Part shown: positions 1 to 6,340 of the stretch, piece after piece | How the letters are laid out: the number at the start of each line of letters is the position of its first letter | Position numbering within the stretch: the first letter of the stretch is position 1 | Source: a virus | Strand: one strand, 5' to 3' | DNA: 29,652 bases | IMG/VR virus record: IMGVR_UViG_3300036945_000206 | Span: 1 to 29,652 of that record | The notes under the pieces: model-generated | Database searches by the model: none | What the model was told of the DNA's origin: nothing | The model's input: only the letters and a program-made list of their open reading frames with translations | Program-made: the position numbers and the translations under genes

Positions 1-1203
1 ATCTTTAGATGATCCCTCACAGACAGTTCTGACATAATCTTCATCCTTCATATAGTGAGCCAACATACGAAGCTCCAGACCTGAAGCATCGCAACCTACC
101 AACACATTACCATCCTCTACTGTCCAGCACTCACGGCACTCAACGCCGTATCCTCCGGCTAGGCCCTCTAAGATGACACCTTTATCGTTTTTGCGTACTG
201 CTGGAACTTGAGCCATGTTAGGGCCAGAGTGTGTCATCCGACCTGTCACGGCTCCGTTGGTAATAACTTTACCGTGAACTCTACCGTCCTTACCCACAGC
301 TTCCATCCACGACTCAATCTGACTAATACGTTTGTTCAGCATCAGGTACTCAGCAATGACCTGAGCCTCTGGTATCTTGATGCCTGCCAACACAGTCTCA
401 TCAATCTTAGGAATACCTGTCTCGGTAAACTCCTTAGGCTTCCACCCAAGTTCCTTCAGTCGTTCGCCAATCTGCTGTCTGCTTCCGGGGTTGAAAGTAA
501 CCACGCTGTCCTTGAGTCGCTTTCCTGTTTTGTCAGAGTATCGTTCAACAGTGACAGGAGGCCATCTCTGTTGCATTCGCTCATATATTGCTGCCACTTT
601 TGACTTGATGTCAGTAAGTAAGCAGGTCGTGTAGATTTGGTCAAGTTTGAATCCATTACGTTCTTGCTCCGATATGATTGATGCTACTTTGTGTTCCAGC
701 TCAACACTTTCTTGGCTAAACTGTTTCTGCTCCAGCTCACTAACCAAGTGAGAGTAAAGCCTAGCAGTAACTTCAACGTCCCTAATACAGTAATCAGTAA
801 GAAGGTTGTCAACAGGATAGTCGAAACATTCATTCTTATACTCCTCTTTCCTGTCCATCATCCACTGCCATACAGCAGCGTAATCAATCTTGTGAAAGCC
901 TAGAGTATTCCCCCATGCTTCGAGGCTGTGACCTGTCTCGCGGCTCGGGTCGAGAAGCCTGCTTACTATCAATGTATCGTACACTTGACTCAAACGAATC
1001 TTCGTCTTCCATAAGCGATTCAATACTGGCGCATCGAAAACGATGCCGTTGTGCATGACTATCAACGACACGTCCTTTAAATACTCCCGCAGGCTGTCGG
1101 CTTGTTTCCATAGATTTACTTCTCCAGTGTCAATGTTCTTCGTCACTACCACATGAATCTTGTCGTGTGCTAGATTTGTTTCGATGTCCAGTACGATCCG
1201 CAT
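1..1203 (-). CDS. DNA polymerase, T7/PolA family (C-terminus off window)
   Basis: Replicative family A DNA polymerase with proofreading. The first 401 codons are present and the frame is open at the left edge. Exonuclease motifs are visible: DIE at residues 6-8 (Exo I), HNGIVFDAP (Exo II, near residue 51) and DYCIRDVE (Exo III). The polymerase domain begins with TGRMTHSGPNMAQVP, and motif A reads VGCDASGLELRMLAH, very close to T7 gp5. Motifs B and C lie outside the window. I chose the ATG at 1201-1203 because MRIVLDIETN is the usual start of this family and GGAAG lies nine bases upstream; an in-frame ATG 13 codons earlier is the alternative. The start lies inside the preceding Cys-rich gene. 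It follows the primase-helicase in the same leftward operon. Confidence 0.96.
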   Translation of the reverse strand, partial: MRIVLDIETNLAHDKIHVVVTKNIDTGEVNLWKQADSLREYLKDVSLIVMHNGIVFDAPVLNRLWKTKIRLSQVYDTLIVSRLLDPSRETGHSLEAWGNTLGFHKIDYAAVWQWMMDRKEEYKNECFDYPVDNLLTDYCIRDVEVTARLYSHLVSELEQKQFSQESVELEHKVASIISEQERNGFKLDQIYTTCLLTDIKSKVAAIYERMQQRWPPVTVERYSDKTGKRLKDSVVTFNPGSRQQIGERLKELGWKPKEFTETGIPKIDETVLAGIKIPEAQVIAEYLMLNKRISQIESWMEAVGKDGRVHGKVITNGAVTGRMTHSGPNMAQVPAVRKNDKGVILEGLAGGYGVECRECWTVEDGNVLVGCDASGLELRMLAHYMKDEDYVRTVCEGSSKD

Positions 1204-1363
1204 AATCGTGTTCTTCCATTTTCCAGTAATAAGGGCATCCATCCATCTGATAAGGAGGCGTTACAAAGTAAGATTGTCGGTACTCATTTGGAAAGGCTGT
1301 GTGTCGGTAGCACGTATGCTTTTGAGGGCACTTACCTCCCTCGCACATTGAAATGTCTGGCAT
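1130..1363 (-). CDS. small Cys-rich phage protein
   Basis: A 77-residue protein. The N-terminal half (MPDISMCEGGKCPQKHTCYR, then a PPYQMDGCPYYW segment) has four or five cysteines and matches a pattern I recall from small conserved phage proteins of unknown function, probably metal binding. The C-terminal half is polar and low in complexity. AAAGGA lies upstream of the ATG at 1361-1363. Its last 74 bases overlap the start of the polymerase gene in another frame, so the C-terminal half is constrained by polymerase coding. Function is unknown. Confidence 0.75.
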   Translation of the reverse strand: MPDISMCEGGKCPQKHTCYRHTAFPNEYRQSYFVTPPYQMDGCPYYWKMEEHDYADRTGHRNKSSTRQDSCGSDEEH

Positions 1364-1403
1364 TTTATTTCCTTTAGTTTAGCTCAAAAGTGAACTACTC
1401 AAA

Positions 1404-1550
1404 TTATTTCAAATTCAACCAAAGTCCAATCTGAGCAAAGGCGTACCCTGTCCAGATCATCCCGTTAGAGATTTCTCCCTTGCTCCATTGTAGCACACCT
1501 ACGATGAGGTAGCCAACACCTGTGGCCCCTACAATGAGTTGCTCAGTCAT
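1404..1550 (-). CDS. small membrane protein, 48 aa
   Basis: A short frame with start at 1548-1550 and TAA at 1404-1406. The product starts MTEQLIVGATGVGYLIVGVL and is hydrophobic through most of its length, with one or two possible membrane segments and a Lys/Glu break in the middle (WSKGEIS). The start overlaps the stop of the preceding 56-aa gene by eight bases (ATGACTGA), which supports translation by coupling. Unknown function; placed between the HNH nuclease block and DNA polymerase. Confidence 0.6.
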   Translation of the reverse strand: MTEQLIVGATGVGYLIVGVLQWSKGEISNGMIWTGYAFAQIGLWLNLK

Positions 1551-1713
1551 TATCATCTTCCTTTAAAGGTTCTTCTTTCAAAGGCTTACCAACAGGTTCC
1601 TCCTTCTTAGTCTTATCCCGTCCGAAGATAGCATCCCATCGGTTTGCATAGTCCTCGTTGCTCACTTGTTTAGGGCGGCTAGATGAGCCTTTACCACCAT
1701 GCCATGCTGTCAT
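1543..1713 (-). CDS. conserved small phage protein, 56 aa
   Basis: Start at 1711-1713 and TGA at 1543-1545. The product starts MTAWHGGKGSSSRP, has an NRWDAIFGRDK segment in the middle and a very acidic/basic tail. The 'W.GGKG..RP ... Y..RWD.IFG' pattern resembles a small protein I recall from many tailed phages; its role is unknown. The start overlaps the stop of the upstream HNH gene by four bases (ATGA), and its end overlaps the next gene by eight bases. Confidence 0.7.
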   Translation of the reverse strand: MTAWHGGKGSSSRPKQVSNEDYANRWDAIFGRDKTKKEEPVGKPLKEEPLKEDDND

Positions 1714-2111
1714 TTTGTAACCTCTTCTGCGTATGTATTCAAAACCCAGTTAGCAAACATGATTAATTCTTCTTTAGTTGCGGAAGACTTCATTGTGTTG
1801 GCTAAATGAGACATAATTTGAATATTGTCTTTAGTGTATCCCTTAGTAGAATCTTTTCTATCTATTGACAGACTGTTATTTAAGCTCTTTCCTTCATTTC
1901 TTTTTAATTCAACATTAAAGACAGGGCAGTGAGTAACGCCTTCTATATCTTCTTTTTCAAGATCAAAAGCGATACCTTTTAGTTTTGCTCGCTGCTTCAA
2001 AACAGCCAATGTTCTTTCTACTGGTCGGCTTTTCCCATATGCTTTCTTCTTCTCAATTATTTCATCACGGTGTGCTAAGTAATACTGTCTACTATACTCT
2101 TTTTTATTCAT
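1710..2111 (-). CDS. HNH-like endonuclease without zinc ribbon
   Basis: A 133-residue protein with a basic N-terminus, a CPVFNVEL strand and a core SIDRKDSTKGYTKDNIQIMS followed by LANTMKSSATKEEL. The D-R-x-D...GY...NI pattern is that of the HNH/His-Me finger nucleases carried as free-standing homing-type genes in phages; an Asp occupies the place of the first His. It is a paralogue of the protein at 29125-29595 but lacks that protein's N-terminal zinc ribbon. It sits seamlessly in the replication operon with ATGA overlaps on both sides (2108-2111 and 1710-1713). Role as a homing or recombination nuclease is inferred. Confidence 0.82.
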   Translation of the reverse strand: MNKKEYSRQYYLAHRDEIIEKKKAYGKSRPVERTLAVLKQRAKLKGIAFDLEKEDIEGVTHCPVFNVELKRNEGKSLNNSLSIDRKDSTKGYTKDNIQIMSHLANTMKSSATKEELIMFANWVLNTYAEEVTK

Positions 2112-3700
2112 AATGTTTCCTCTTGCACTTCTACAAGTTTGTTAACTTTCTTATCAAAATATAAACTACCAGCAGGGCCTGTTTCGCCTGTAAATCGTGA
2201 CTTTAACAACCGAAGTTCAGTCGTGTTGCGTTTAGCTTCATCATCATTCTGTTGATCCCTTTGAAGACCGATAACGGCATCCGACAACTGGCTGATACCT
2301 TGAGTGCCTCGTAATGAAGACAAACTAATCTCAGCTCCGTTTTCCAACCCTTTACCATCCTGTCTCCGTGTGTGAGAAATACCAAACAAACCTACTCCTG
2401 TCTCTTCGACAAAGGTACGCAACTTAGTCAGTAACATGTCCAAGCCTTTACGTTCGTCTGTATCCATACCTGACAAAATCATCTGGTAGTGATCCAAGAT
2501 AATCCATTGGCAGTTCTGAGCCTTCACCATGTATCGCAGGCGGTTCAACACATTGTCAATATCCAGCGATCCAAAATGATTGAACAAAACACAACGTCCT
2601 GTACCCATTGTCTTCTGATAAGCCAGTTCAAGCTCCTCTTCGGTGTACTCCGTCTGAGGCAAATGCAAAGGCTTACCAGCTTCAATCGACATGATACCCA
2701 ACGCAGTACGCTCAGGGGATTCCTCCAAGAAAGCCATACCAATATTATCGTCTGTCGTCACCAACAAATGATGAATCAACTGGCGCAAAAACGTAGATTT
2801 ACCTTGACCCGTACCCGCCGCAATGGTGATAAGTTCACGTTTACGCAAACCTGCCATCATGTCGTTCAGTTTAGCATAAGGCCATGACGCATCCGGCAAC
2901 TGCTTAGGCTTACGTAATTCATCCCATAAGTCTTTACCGTTGATAATCCCATCTGGCGTGAAAGGACTAGCCTTCCACCAAGCGTTCACAAAAGCCTTAG
3001 AATCCCCCGCAATCAGGTACTCACAAGCATCCTTGTAGCCATCCTTGTACTGCATGATCTTGGCCTTGTTGCCGAACAACTCAGCCACTTCCTTAGCAGC
3101 CTTCTTACCCGGCTCATCAGCATCGAAGCAGATGACTACAGAGTCAAAGGTGTTGATCCACTCGTAGTTAGCTTTACAGTCCTTTAGCGCTGCTTGAGCG
3201 CCATTACGGATGCTCACTGTAGGGTAGAGAGACCCTTGCATCTGGAAAGCTGCGAGAGCATCCAGCTCTCCTTCTGTGATGGTGAGAGCTTTTCCTCCTT
3301 CGTGAAAAAGAGACTGACCGAATAGAGTTGCTCCGTTGAAGTCTCCTGAGATAGAGAATTTCTTTGTAGAAACAGTGCGTTGCTTTACAGCCGTTCTAAC
3401 TCCATCTCCGTCAGTGTAAGGGTAATACTGGTTGTCTCCATCGGTTGTTACTCCATACTTCTCACAGGTGGCCTGACTGATTCCTCGATCAGGGATTGAT
3501 TTACAAGTGCCTTTTAAGGTCATCTGGGTTGCTTTCTTGAACGCTACTGCGTCCCTCATTACCGTTCGTTCATCATAAGCACCTTCGTGCTCTGTCACAC
3601 CGCAAGCAAAGCAATGTGTGTGTCCATCGTCATAGAGACTGTTCGCATCAGTGCTACCACAATGCTCACAGGCGATATGGCGTAAGAACTTGGATGTCAT
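2108..3700 (-). CDS. primase-helicase, T7 gp4-like
   Basis: A 530-residue bifunctional replication protein that would unwind the fork and make primers for the polymerase encoded downstream. Residues 11-33 form the primase zinc ribbon (C11, C14, C30, C33). The Toprim domain follows, with ITEGELDALA (E143) and CFDADEPG (D193, D195). The C-terminal DnaB-type helicase domain has Walker A AAGTGQGKST (about 294-303), Walker B WIILDHYQ (D403) and ISHTRRQDGKGLE before the arginine-finger region. The layout matches T7 gp4, about 566 aa. The start overlaps the stop of the 47-aa gene (ATGA). The first 12 codons are duplicated, with only synonymous differences, at the start of the gene at 3853-4563. Confidence 0.97.
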   Translation of the reverse strand: MTSKFLRHIACEHCGSTDANSLYDDGHTHCFACGVTEHEGAYDERTVMRDAVAFKKATQMTLKGTCKSIPDRGISQATCEKYGVTTDGDNQYYPYTDGDGVRTAVKQRTVSTKKFSISGDFNGATLFGQSLFHEGGKALTITEGELDALAAFQMQGSLYPTVSIRNGAQAALKDCKANYEWINTFDSVVICFDADEPGKKAAKEVAELFGNKAKIMQYKDGYKDACEYLIAGDSKAFVNAWWKASPFTPDGIINGKDLWDELRKPKQLPDASWPYAKLNDMMAGLRKRELITIAAGTGQGKSTFLRQLIHHLLVTTDDNIGMAFLEESPERTALGIMSIEAGKPLHLPQTEYTEEELELAYQKTMGTGRCVLFNHFGSLDIDNVLNRLRYMVKAQNCQWIILDHYQMILSGMDTDERKGLDMLLTKLRTFVEETGVGLFGISHTRRQDGKGLENGAEISLSSLRGTQGISQLSDAVIGLQRDQQNDDEAKRNTTELRLLKSRFTGETGPAGSLYFDKKVNKLVEVQEETL

Positions 3701-3840
3701 GTGTTCTTCTCCTTTAGTTTGGCTTCGAGTTCTTGAATCCTGTTTAGCATTTCCAGCAGAATTACACCCAACGTTGTTGAGGTGACAGGCCCCGTGTTCG
3801 AAAACGCAAAATTCCTAATTTCTTCTTCAAGCGAATCCAT
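3697..3840 (-). CDS. hypothetical protein, 47 aa
   Basis: Start at 3838-3840 and TGA at 3697-3699. It begins MDSLEEEIRNFAF, with a hydrophobic middle (LGVILLEML) and a coiled-coil-like end, IQELEAKLKEKNT. The end resembles the AKLKAKNSL ends of the two genes upstream. It has an ATGA overlap with the primase-helicase start, so it probably helps couple translation of that gene. Function unknown. Confidence 0.6.
   Translation of the reverse strand: MDSLEEEIRNFAFSNTGPVTSTTLGVILLEMLNRIQELEAKLKEKNT
3702..3730. repeat. degenerate third copy of the gene-junction cassette
   Basis: Carries the same ribosome-binding stretch (tgttcttctccttta) and the gtttggcttcga end of the cassettes at 3841-3889 and 4564-4612, but lacks the middle (cagcgaattcttcgcttt). 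It lies at the same functional place, the end of one gene plus the ribosome binding site of the next. Confidence 0.65.
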
Positions 3841-3889
3841 TGTTCTTTTCCTTTACAGCGAATTCTTCGCTTTGAGTTTGGCTTCGATG
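3841..3889. repeat. 49-bp gene-junction direct repeat, copy 1
   Basis: Matches 4564-4612 at 48 of 49 positions (the one difference is at the eighth base). Read on the minus strand it encodes the last residues of a protein (IEAKLKAKNSL), its stop, and the AAGGA/GAAGAACA ribosome-binding stretch in front of the next gene. Confidence 0.93.
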
Positions 3890-4563
3890 TCTCGGGCAAA
3901 GTAAAAATAAGTTCCTTCGGGAGATCTAAGATTTTTACTCATCATTGAAGAAATTTCCTCATCCGTCAGCGGCTTGCGCTGTGCTGGTGGGGATGTGAGG
4001 GGAATTGCTTTGTATCCCTTGGCAGCAAGCAATGGCTCATTCTTTTTGAAAGAAAGTTCTTTTAACTCTGGCTTTTTCCCGCACTGATGAAGATACGCAA
4101 TAGGCTCCTGCTCATGCGGCTTCGCCACGGGTGCTGGCTGTGCGGGTGGGGTGGTGAGCCCTGACGTCATGTTGTCAATTTGCGTGAGTACGTCCATCAG
4201 GTCGTCAAACGGCTCCCATTGCGGCGCGGTGAATTGGTAGTGCTTTTTCCAAATGGCTACCGCAAGACGTTTCGCATAGCCATAGGCATCAGGTGGCGGT
4301 TGGATGTAGAGCGGTTGCCACTTCCCACCGTGAGGTGCGCTATCAAACTTAGGCTTGACCCGCTTGTCAGGAAATTCAAACATCCATGCCACAGGCTCCT
4401 GCACAGGTGCTGGCTGTGATGTAAGGAAGTCCCGCATTTCTTTTTGATTGTGCGGTTGCCCACAATCTCCAGCACAGTGATACGCCTTGCAGTATTCAAT
4501 CTCCTGCACAGGTGCTACAAGGGCTTGCTCACAGGCTATATGTCTCAAAAACTTGCTAGTCAC
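3853..4563 (-). CDS. mosaic hypothetical protein with primase leader
   Basis: A 236-residue protein starting with GTG at 4561-4563 behind GGAGAAGAACA. Residues 1-12 (MTSKFLRHIACE) equal the N-terminus of the primase-helicase. The body is built of short modules: EYCKAYHCAGDC, QEPVAWMFEFPD, PPAQPAPV, HEQEPIAYLHQCG, TSPPAQRKPLTDEEI and a final IEAKLKAKNSL. Such Pro/Ala-rich 'EPVAW...PLTDEEI' proteins are common, variable phage/prophage products of unknown function (Ea22-like in style). Codon choice is richer in GCG/CGG/GGC than in the replication genes, suggesting separate acquisition. The zinc-binding cysteines of the primase are incomplete here, so primase activity is not expected. Confidence 0.8.
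   Translation of the reverse strand: MTSKFLRHIACEQALVAPVQEIEYCKAYHCAGDCGQPHNQKEMRDFLTSQPAPVQEPVAWMFEFPDKRVKPKFDSAPHGGKWQPLYIQPPPDAYGYAKRLAVAIWKKHYQFTAPQWEPFDDLMDVLTQIDNMTSGLTTPPAQPAPVAKPHEQEPIAYLHQCGKKPELKELSFKKNEPLLAAKGYKAIPLTSPPAQRKPLTDEEISSMMSKNLRSPEGTYFYFARDIEAKLKAKNSL
4528..4563. repeat. duplicated 5' end of the primase gene
   Basis: Twelve codons, matching 3665-3700. By eye nine of 36 bases differ and none changes the peptide (GTG replaces ATG as start). Similarity stops abruptly after codon 12. Confidence 0.85.
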
Positions 4564-4612
4564 TGTTCTTCTCCTTTACAGCGAATTCTTCGCTTTGAGT
4601 TTGGCTTCGATG
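4564..4612. repeat. 49-bp gene-junction direct repeat, copy 2
   Basis: Partner of 3841-3889. It encodes the IEAKLKAKNSL end of the gene at 4576-5043 and the ribosome binding site of the gene at 3853-4563. Confidence 0.93.
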
Positions 4613-5043
4613 GCTTCGGCAAAAATTATTCTGCTGTCCGTAGTTGGTGGGCGGTTGTACATTACTTGTAAATTTTCAAGCACAGAATAAATTTCCTCAT
4701 CCGTCAGCCCAACCCATGTGCGCTGTGTTCCGTATTCAACAGCCACCACTTCAATGCCGCCACCGAGCAGACGCTTGATGATGCTGACGCATGGAATGTC
4801 ACCAGCTTTGCCCCAATCAACACCCCATGTCACAGGCTCCGCTGGCTGCTCTATCGCTTCGCTGGCCAGTGCTTCTCGCAGGGCGGCATCTCTGTTCTGT
4901 ACCCAGTCTGCGTCATCTTGCGGCTTATACACTATGTCGCTAAATGGGTATTCCCCGTTGTAACCTTCGCCGCTGGCATTAAACCCCGCAAGGTATGCCG
5001 CCTCCAGTGCCAGCTCTAACTTCTCTTTAATATTCTTCATCAT
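4576..5043 (-). CDS. mosaic hypothetical protein, 155 aa
   Basis: Starts MMKNIKEKLELALEAAYLAGFNASGEGYNGEYPF, an N-terminal module I recognise from hypothetical proteins of phages and prophages of Burkholderiales-like bacteria. A DWVQNRDAALREAL helix follows, then a middle part with VSIIKRLLGGGIEVVAVEYG, a GLTDEEIYSVLENLQ helix and the shared IEAKLKAKNSL end. It looks like a relative by recombination of the gene at 3853-4563, sharing the C-terminal module. The start overlaps the end of the 83-aa gene by 17 bases. Function unknown. Confidence 0.8.
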   Translation of the reverse strand: MMKNIKEKLELALEAAYLAGFNASGEGYNGEYPFSDIVYKPQDDADWVQNRDAALREALASEAIEQPAEPVTWGVDWGKAGDIPCVSIIKRLLGGGIEVVAVEYGTQRTWVGLTDEEIYSVLENLQVMYNRPPTTDSRIIFAEAIEAKLKAKNSL

Positions 5044-5278
5044 AGGCCCTCTGTTGTTCCTCTACATCTGCCCATTGTGCCTTAATCTGGTCTTCAATGG
5101 ATTCCCATGTCTTGTCATGGATTGCATCATTGATGGCTGTCCATGAATCAATTAAGAATAGTTCCCATGTTTCATAGTTAATATCTCCTTCGCTGTCAAC
5201 ATCAAACTCAATGACGCATCGAGCATTCTCAGCATTGACAAGTAAACTATACGGATTGTTATTCACCGCTTCGCTCAT
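5027..5278 (-). CDS. acidic hypothetical protein, 83 aa
   Basis: A strongly acidic protein (FDVDSEGDINYETWELF, then WADVEEQQRAYDEEY at the end) with Trp-rich helices and no recognised domain. Its ATG overlaps the stop of the 18-codon frame (ATGA at 5275-5278), and its end overlaps the start of the next gene. Small acidic early phage proteins often bind host factors, but nothing here identifies a partner. Confidence 0.72.
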   Translation of the reverse strand: MSEAVNNNPYSLLVNAENARCVIEFDVDSEGDINYETWELFLIDSWTAINDAIHDKTWESIEDQIKAQWADVEEQQRAYDEEY

Positions 5279-5331
5279 TTAAGCACCACCTTTAAAAGTG
5301 TTAAGACACCCACAAACAGTGAGACAATCAT
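5275..5331 (-). CDS. putative 18-aa hydrophobic micro-protein
   Basis: The frame encodes MIVSLFVGVLTLLKVVLK. It starts at 5329-5331, four bases overlapping (ATGA) the stop of the upstream 58-aa gene, and its own TGA overlaps the next ATG by four bases. GAGGGG lies just upstream. The two exact ATGA couplings argue that it is translated. It could be a tiny membrane peptide or only a translational bridge between its neighbours. Confidence 0.5.
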   Translation of the reverse strand: MIVSLFVGVLTLLKVVLK

Positions 5332-5504
5332 TCTTGCCCCTCAGACATTCGTTTCACTGCTTGCATTACGTCAAACATGACCTGTTCATAGCCATTGGCA
5401 CGGATAAGACCAGCCATGTCATCGATCACAGAGTGATACCAGCACTCAAAGCGTATAAGTTCTTGCTCTTGGTTGTCCATATACTCAATCATTGAATCAT
5501 TCAT
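5328..5504 (-). CDS. hypothetical protein, 58 aa; first gene behind promoter
   Basis: Start at 5502-5504, TGA at 5328-5330. The product starts MNDSMIEYMDNQEQEL and is helical and acidic with a Cys-Trp pair (FECWYHSVIDDM). It is the first gene downstream of the sigma70 promoter at 5718-5745 and its about 200-nt structured leader. Another ATG lies three codons downstream. No domain recognised. Confidence 0.68.
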   Translation of the reverse strand: MNDSMIEYMDNQEQELIRFECWYHSVIDDMAGLIRANGYEQVMFDVMQAVKRMSEGQE

Positions 5505-5520
5505 ATTAACACCTGTTGAT

Positions 5521-5635
5521 GAAAGTTACTAACATTTAGACACCAATCTAACATTGTCTATGTTACATAGAGACTTTAACGTTACTTTAATGTTACTTTA
5601 ACGTCCTAAGACGTTTACATCAATGCTTATACGTT
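5521..5635 (-). repeat. iteron-like repeats and palindrome in leader
   Basis: On the minus strand TTAAAGTAAC recurs in tandem about every 11 bases: 5601-5591, 5590-5580 and a partial copy from 5579. A thirteen-base palindrome, CTATGTTACATAG, is at 5558-5570. AGTAAC and AACATT words recur through the segment. It is very AT-rich and non-coding. It may bind a protein in several copies, as an operator or an origin-type iteron cluster would. Confidence 0.55.
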
Positions 5636-5678
5636 AATGTTATAAGTACTTAGTATAAGTAACTATTAGTAGGTTAAC
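5636..5678 (-). promoter_or_regulatory. conserved 43-nt leader element, copy L
   Basis: Read in the direction of leftward transcription, this segment matches 9584-9626 (rightward) at 39 of 43 positions. It starts GTTAACCTACTAA and contains AGTTACTTATA and AAGTACTTATAA. It lies about 40 nt downstream of a perfect -10 box and upstream of the first gene at 5504. AAGTACTT is self-complementary and ACTTATA occurs twice. Function is not known; an antitermination, operator or phage promoter element are the main options. Confidence 0.8.
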
Positions 5679-5717
5679 ATCAATGAATAGAAGCAACGTC
5701 TCAGTCTCTGTAGTATT

Positions 5718-5745
5718 ATTATATCCGCTGTTCAATCCTTGTCAA
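5718..5745 (-). promoter_or_regulatory. sigma70 promoter, perfect boxes, leftward
   Basis: On the minus strand TTGACA (5745-5740), a 16-bp spacer and TATAAT (5723-5718), all consensus. The -35 box lies inside the last codons of the gene at 5732-5965. It should drive the replication operon from 5504 leftward using host RNA polymerase. Confidence 0.88.
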
Positions 5746-5965
5746 GCTCTAAAGTGTAACAAGATGTAACAGAGTCAGTGTCTTCGATGTCCATATCGTC
5801 ATCGTAGTCAGCCTCCTTCAACAAGTCCTGTCTGTCTTTGGTAGGGATGTTAGGAATGTCCTTCATGCACCGATTGCAGGTGTCCAAGAATTCATTTGTG
5901 AGGGCATGTCTACGTGTTGATTCGTAGTCATTCAGTTTACGGTCACAGCATACACAACGGGTCAT
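5732..5965 (-). CDS. Cys-rich (zinc-finger-like) phage protein, 77 aa
   Basis: The N-terminus CVCCDRKLNDYESTRRH followed by LDTCNRCM gives two CxxC pairs about 25 residues apart, a small treble-clef/zinc-ribbon pattern I recall from small conserved phage proteins. The C-terminal half is highly acidic (DYDDDMDIEDTD). The start overlaps the previous stop by four bases. It is the last gene before the leftward promoter, whose -35 box lies inside its 3' end. Role unknown; DNA, RNA or protein binding is plausible. Confidence 0.8.
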   Translation of the reverse strand: MTRCVCCDRKLNDYESTRRHALTNEFLDTCNRCMKDIPNIPTKDRQDLLKEADYDDDMDIEDTDSVTSCYTLELDKD

Positions 5966-6147
5966 TTAGTCTCTCCTTCAAAGATTACACGATCAAGGCT
6001 CTTACCTTGTACAAGTCTTTCAGCCGCTTCTAGTGCTTCTTTTTCGAGTCCAGAAACGACTCCAACCCACACAGGAAACCACCAGCGTTTTACTTGCACA
6101 CTGTAAACATATTCAAAACCCCTTTTTAATATCACTCTTACTTTCAT
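5962..6147 (-). CDS. hypothetical protein, 61 aa
   Basis: Basic, Trp- and Val-rich N-terminal half (VQVKRWWFPVWVGVV) that could be membrane-associated or a beta sheet, then a helical half (LEKEALEAAERLVQG). GAAAGGAG precedes the ATG at 6145-6147. No family recognised. Overlaps the Cys-rich gene by four bases. Confidence 0.68.
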   Translation of the reverse strand: MKVRVILKRGFEYVYSVQVKRWWFPVWVGVVSGLEKEALEAAERLVQGKSLDRVIFEGETK

Positions 6148-6256
6148 TTAAACTCCTTTCAGTGTCTAGGTAGGCAATGCCATTAGACGGTTGATTTGAC
6201 GGGCTTCTAGGCCCTTTTAAAGCCCTCTATAGGCCTTTCTCGAGGGTAAGATTAGA
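6148..6256. other. short non-coding gap with inverted repeats
   Basis: I see no gene. The segment holds several imperfect inverted repeats of GGGCTT/AAGCCC and AGGCC type (6198-6238) that could fold in either direction. A GGGC...GCCC stem followed by TTTT reads on the plus strand, but the stem is only about four base pairs, so I do not call a terminator. Confidence 0.35.
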
Positions 6257-6340
6257 TCAATGAGCCAGCGAATCATAGTATCCAGCGATCATGTAAGCTA
6301 AAAGCACTATTGACAGCACTAGCCAATGGTTAGGTTTCAT
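6257..6340 (-). CDS. single-pass membrane micro-protein, 27 aa
   Basis: Start at 6338-6340, TGA at 6257-6259. The sequence MKPNHWLVLSIVLLAYMIAG is a short positively charged start followed by one membrane helix, then YYDSLAH. The start overlaps the stop of the upstream hexapeptide-repeat gene by four bases (ATGA), supporting coupled translation. Function unknown. Confidence 0.58.
   Translation of the reverse strand: MKPNHWLVLSIVLLAYMIAGYYDSLAH

Noticed and set aside
6198-6238. Terminator in the gap at 6148-6256
   Set aside because: The GGGC/GCCC stems are only four to six base pairs, mutually exclusive, and lack a convincing T tract on the transcribed strand.
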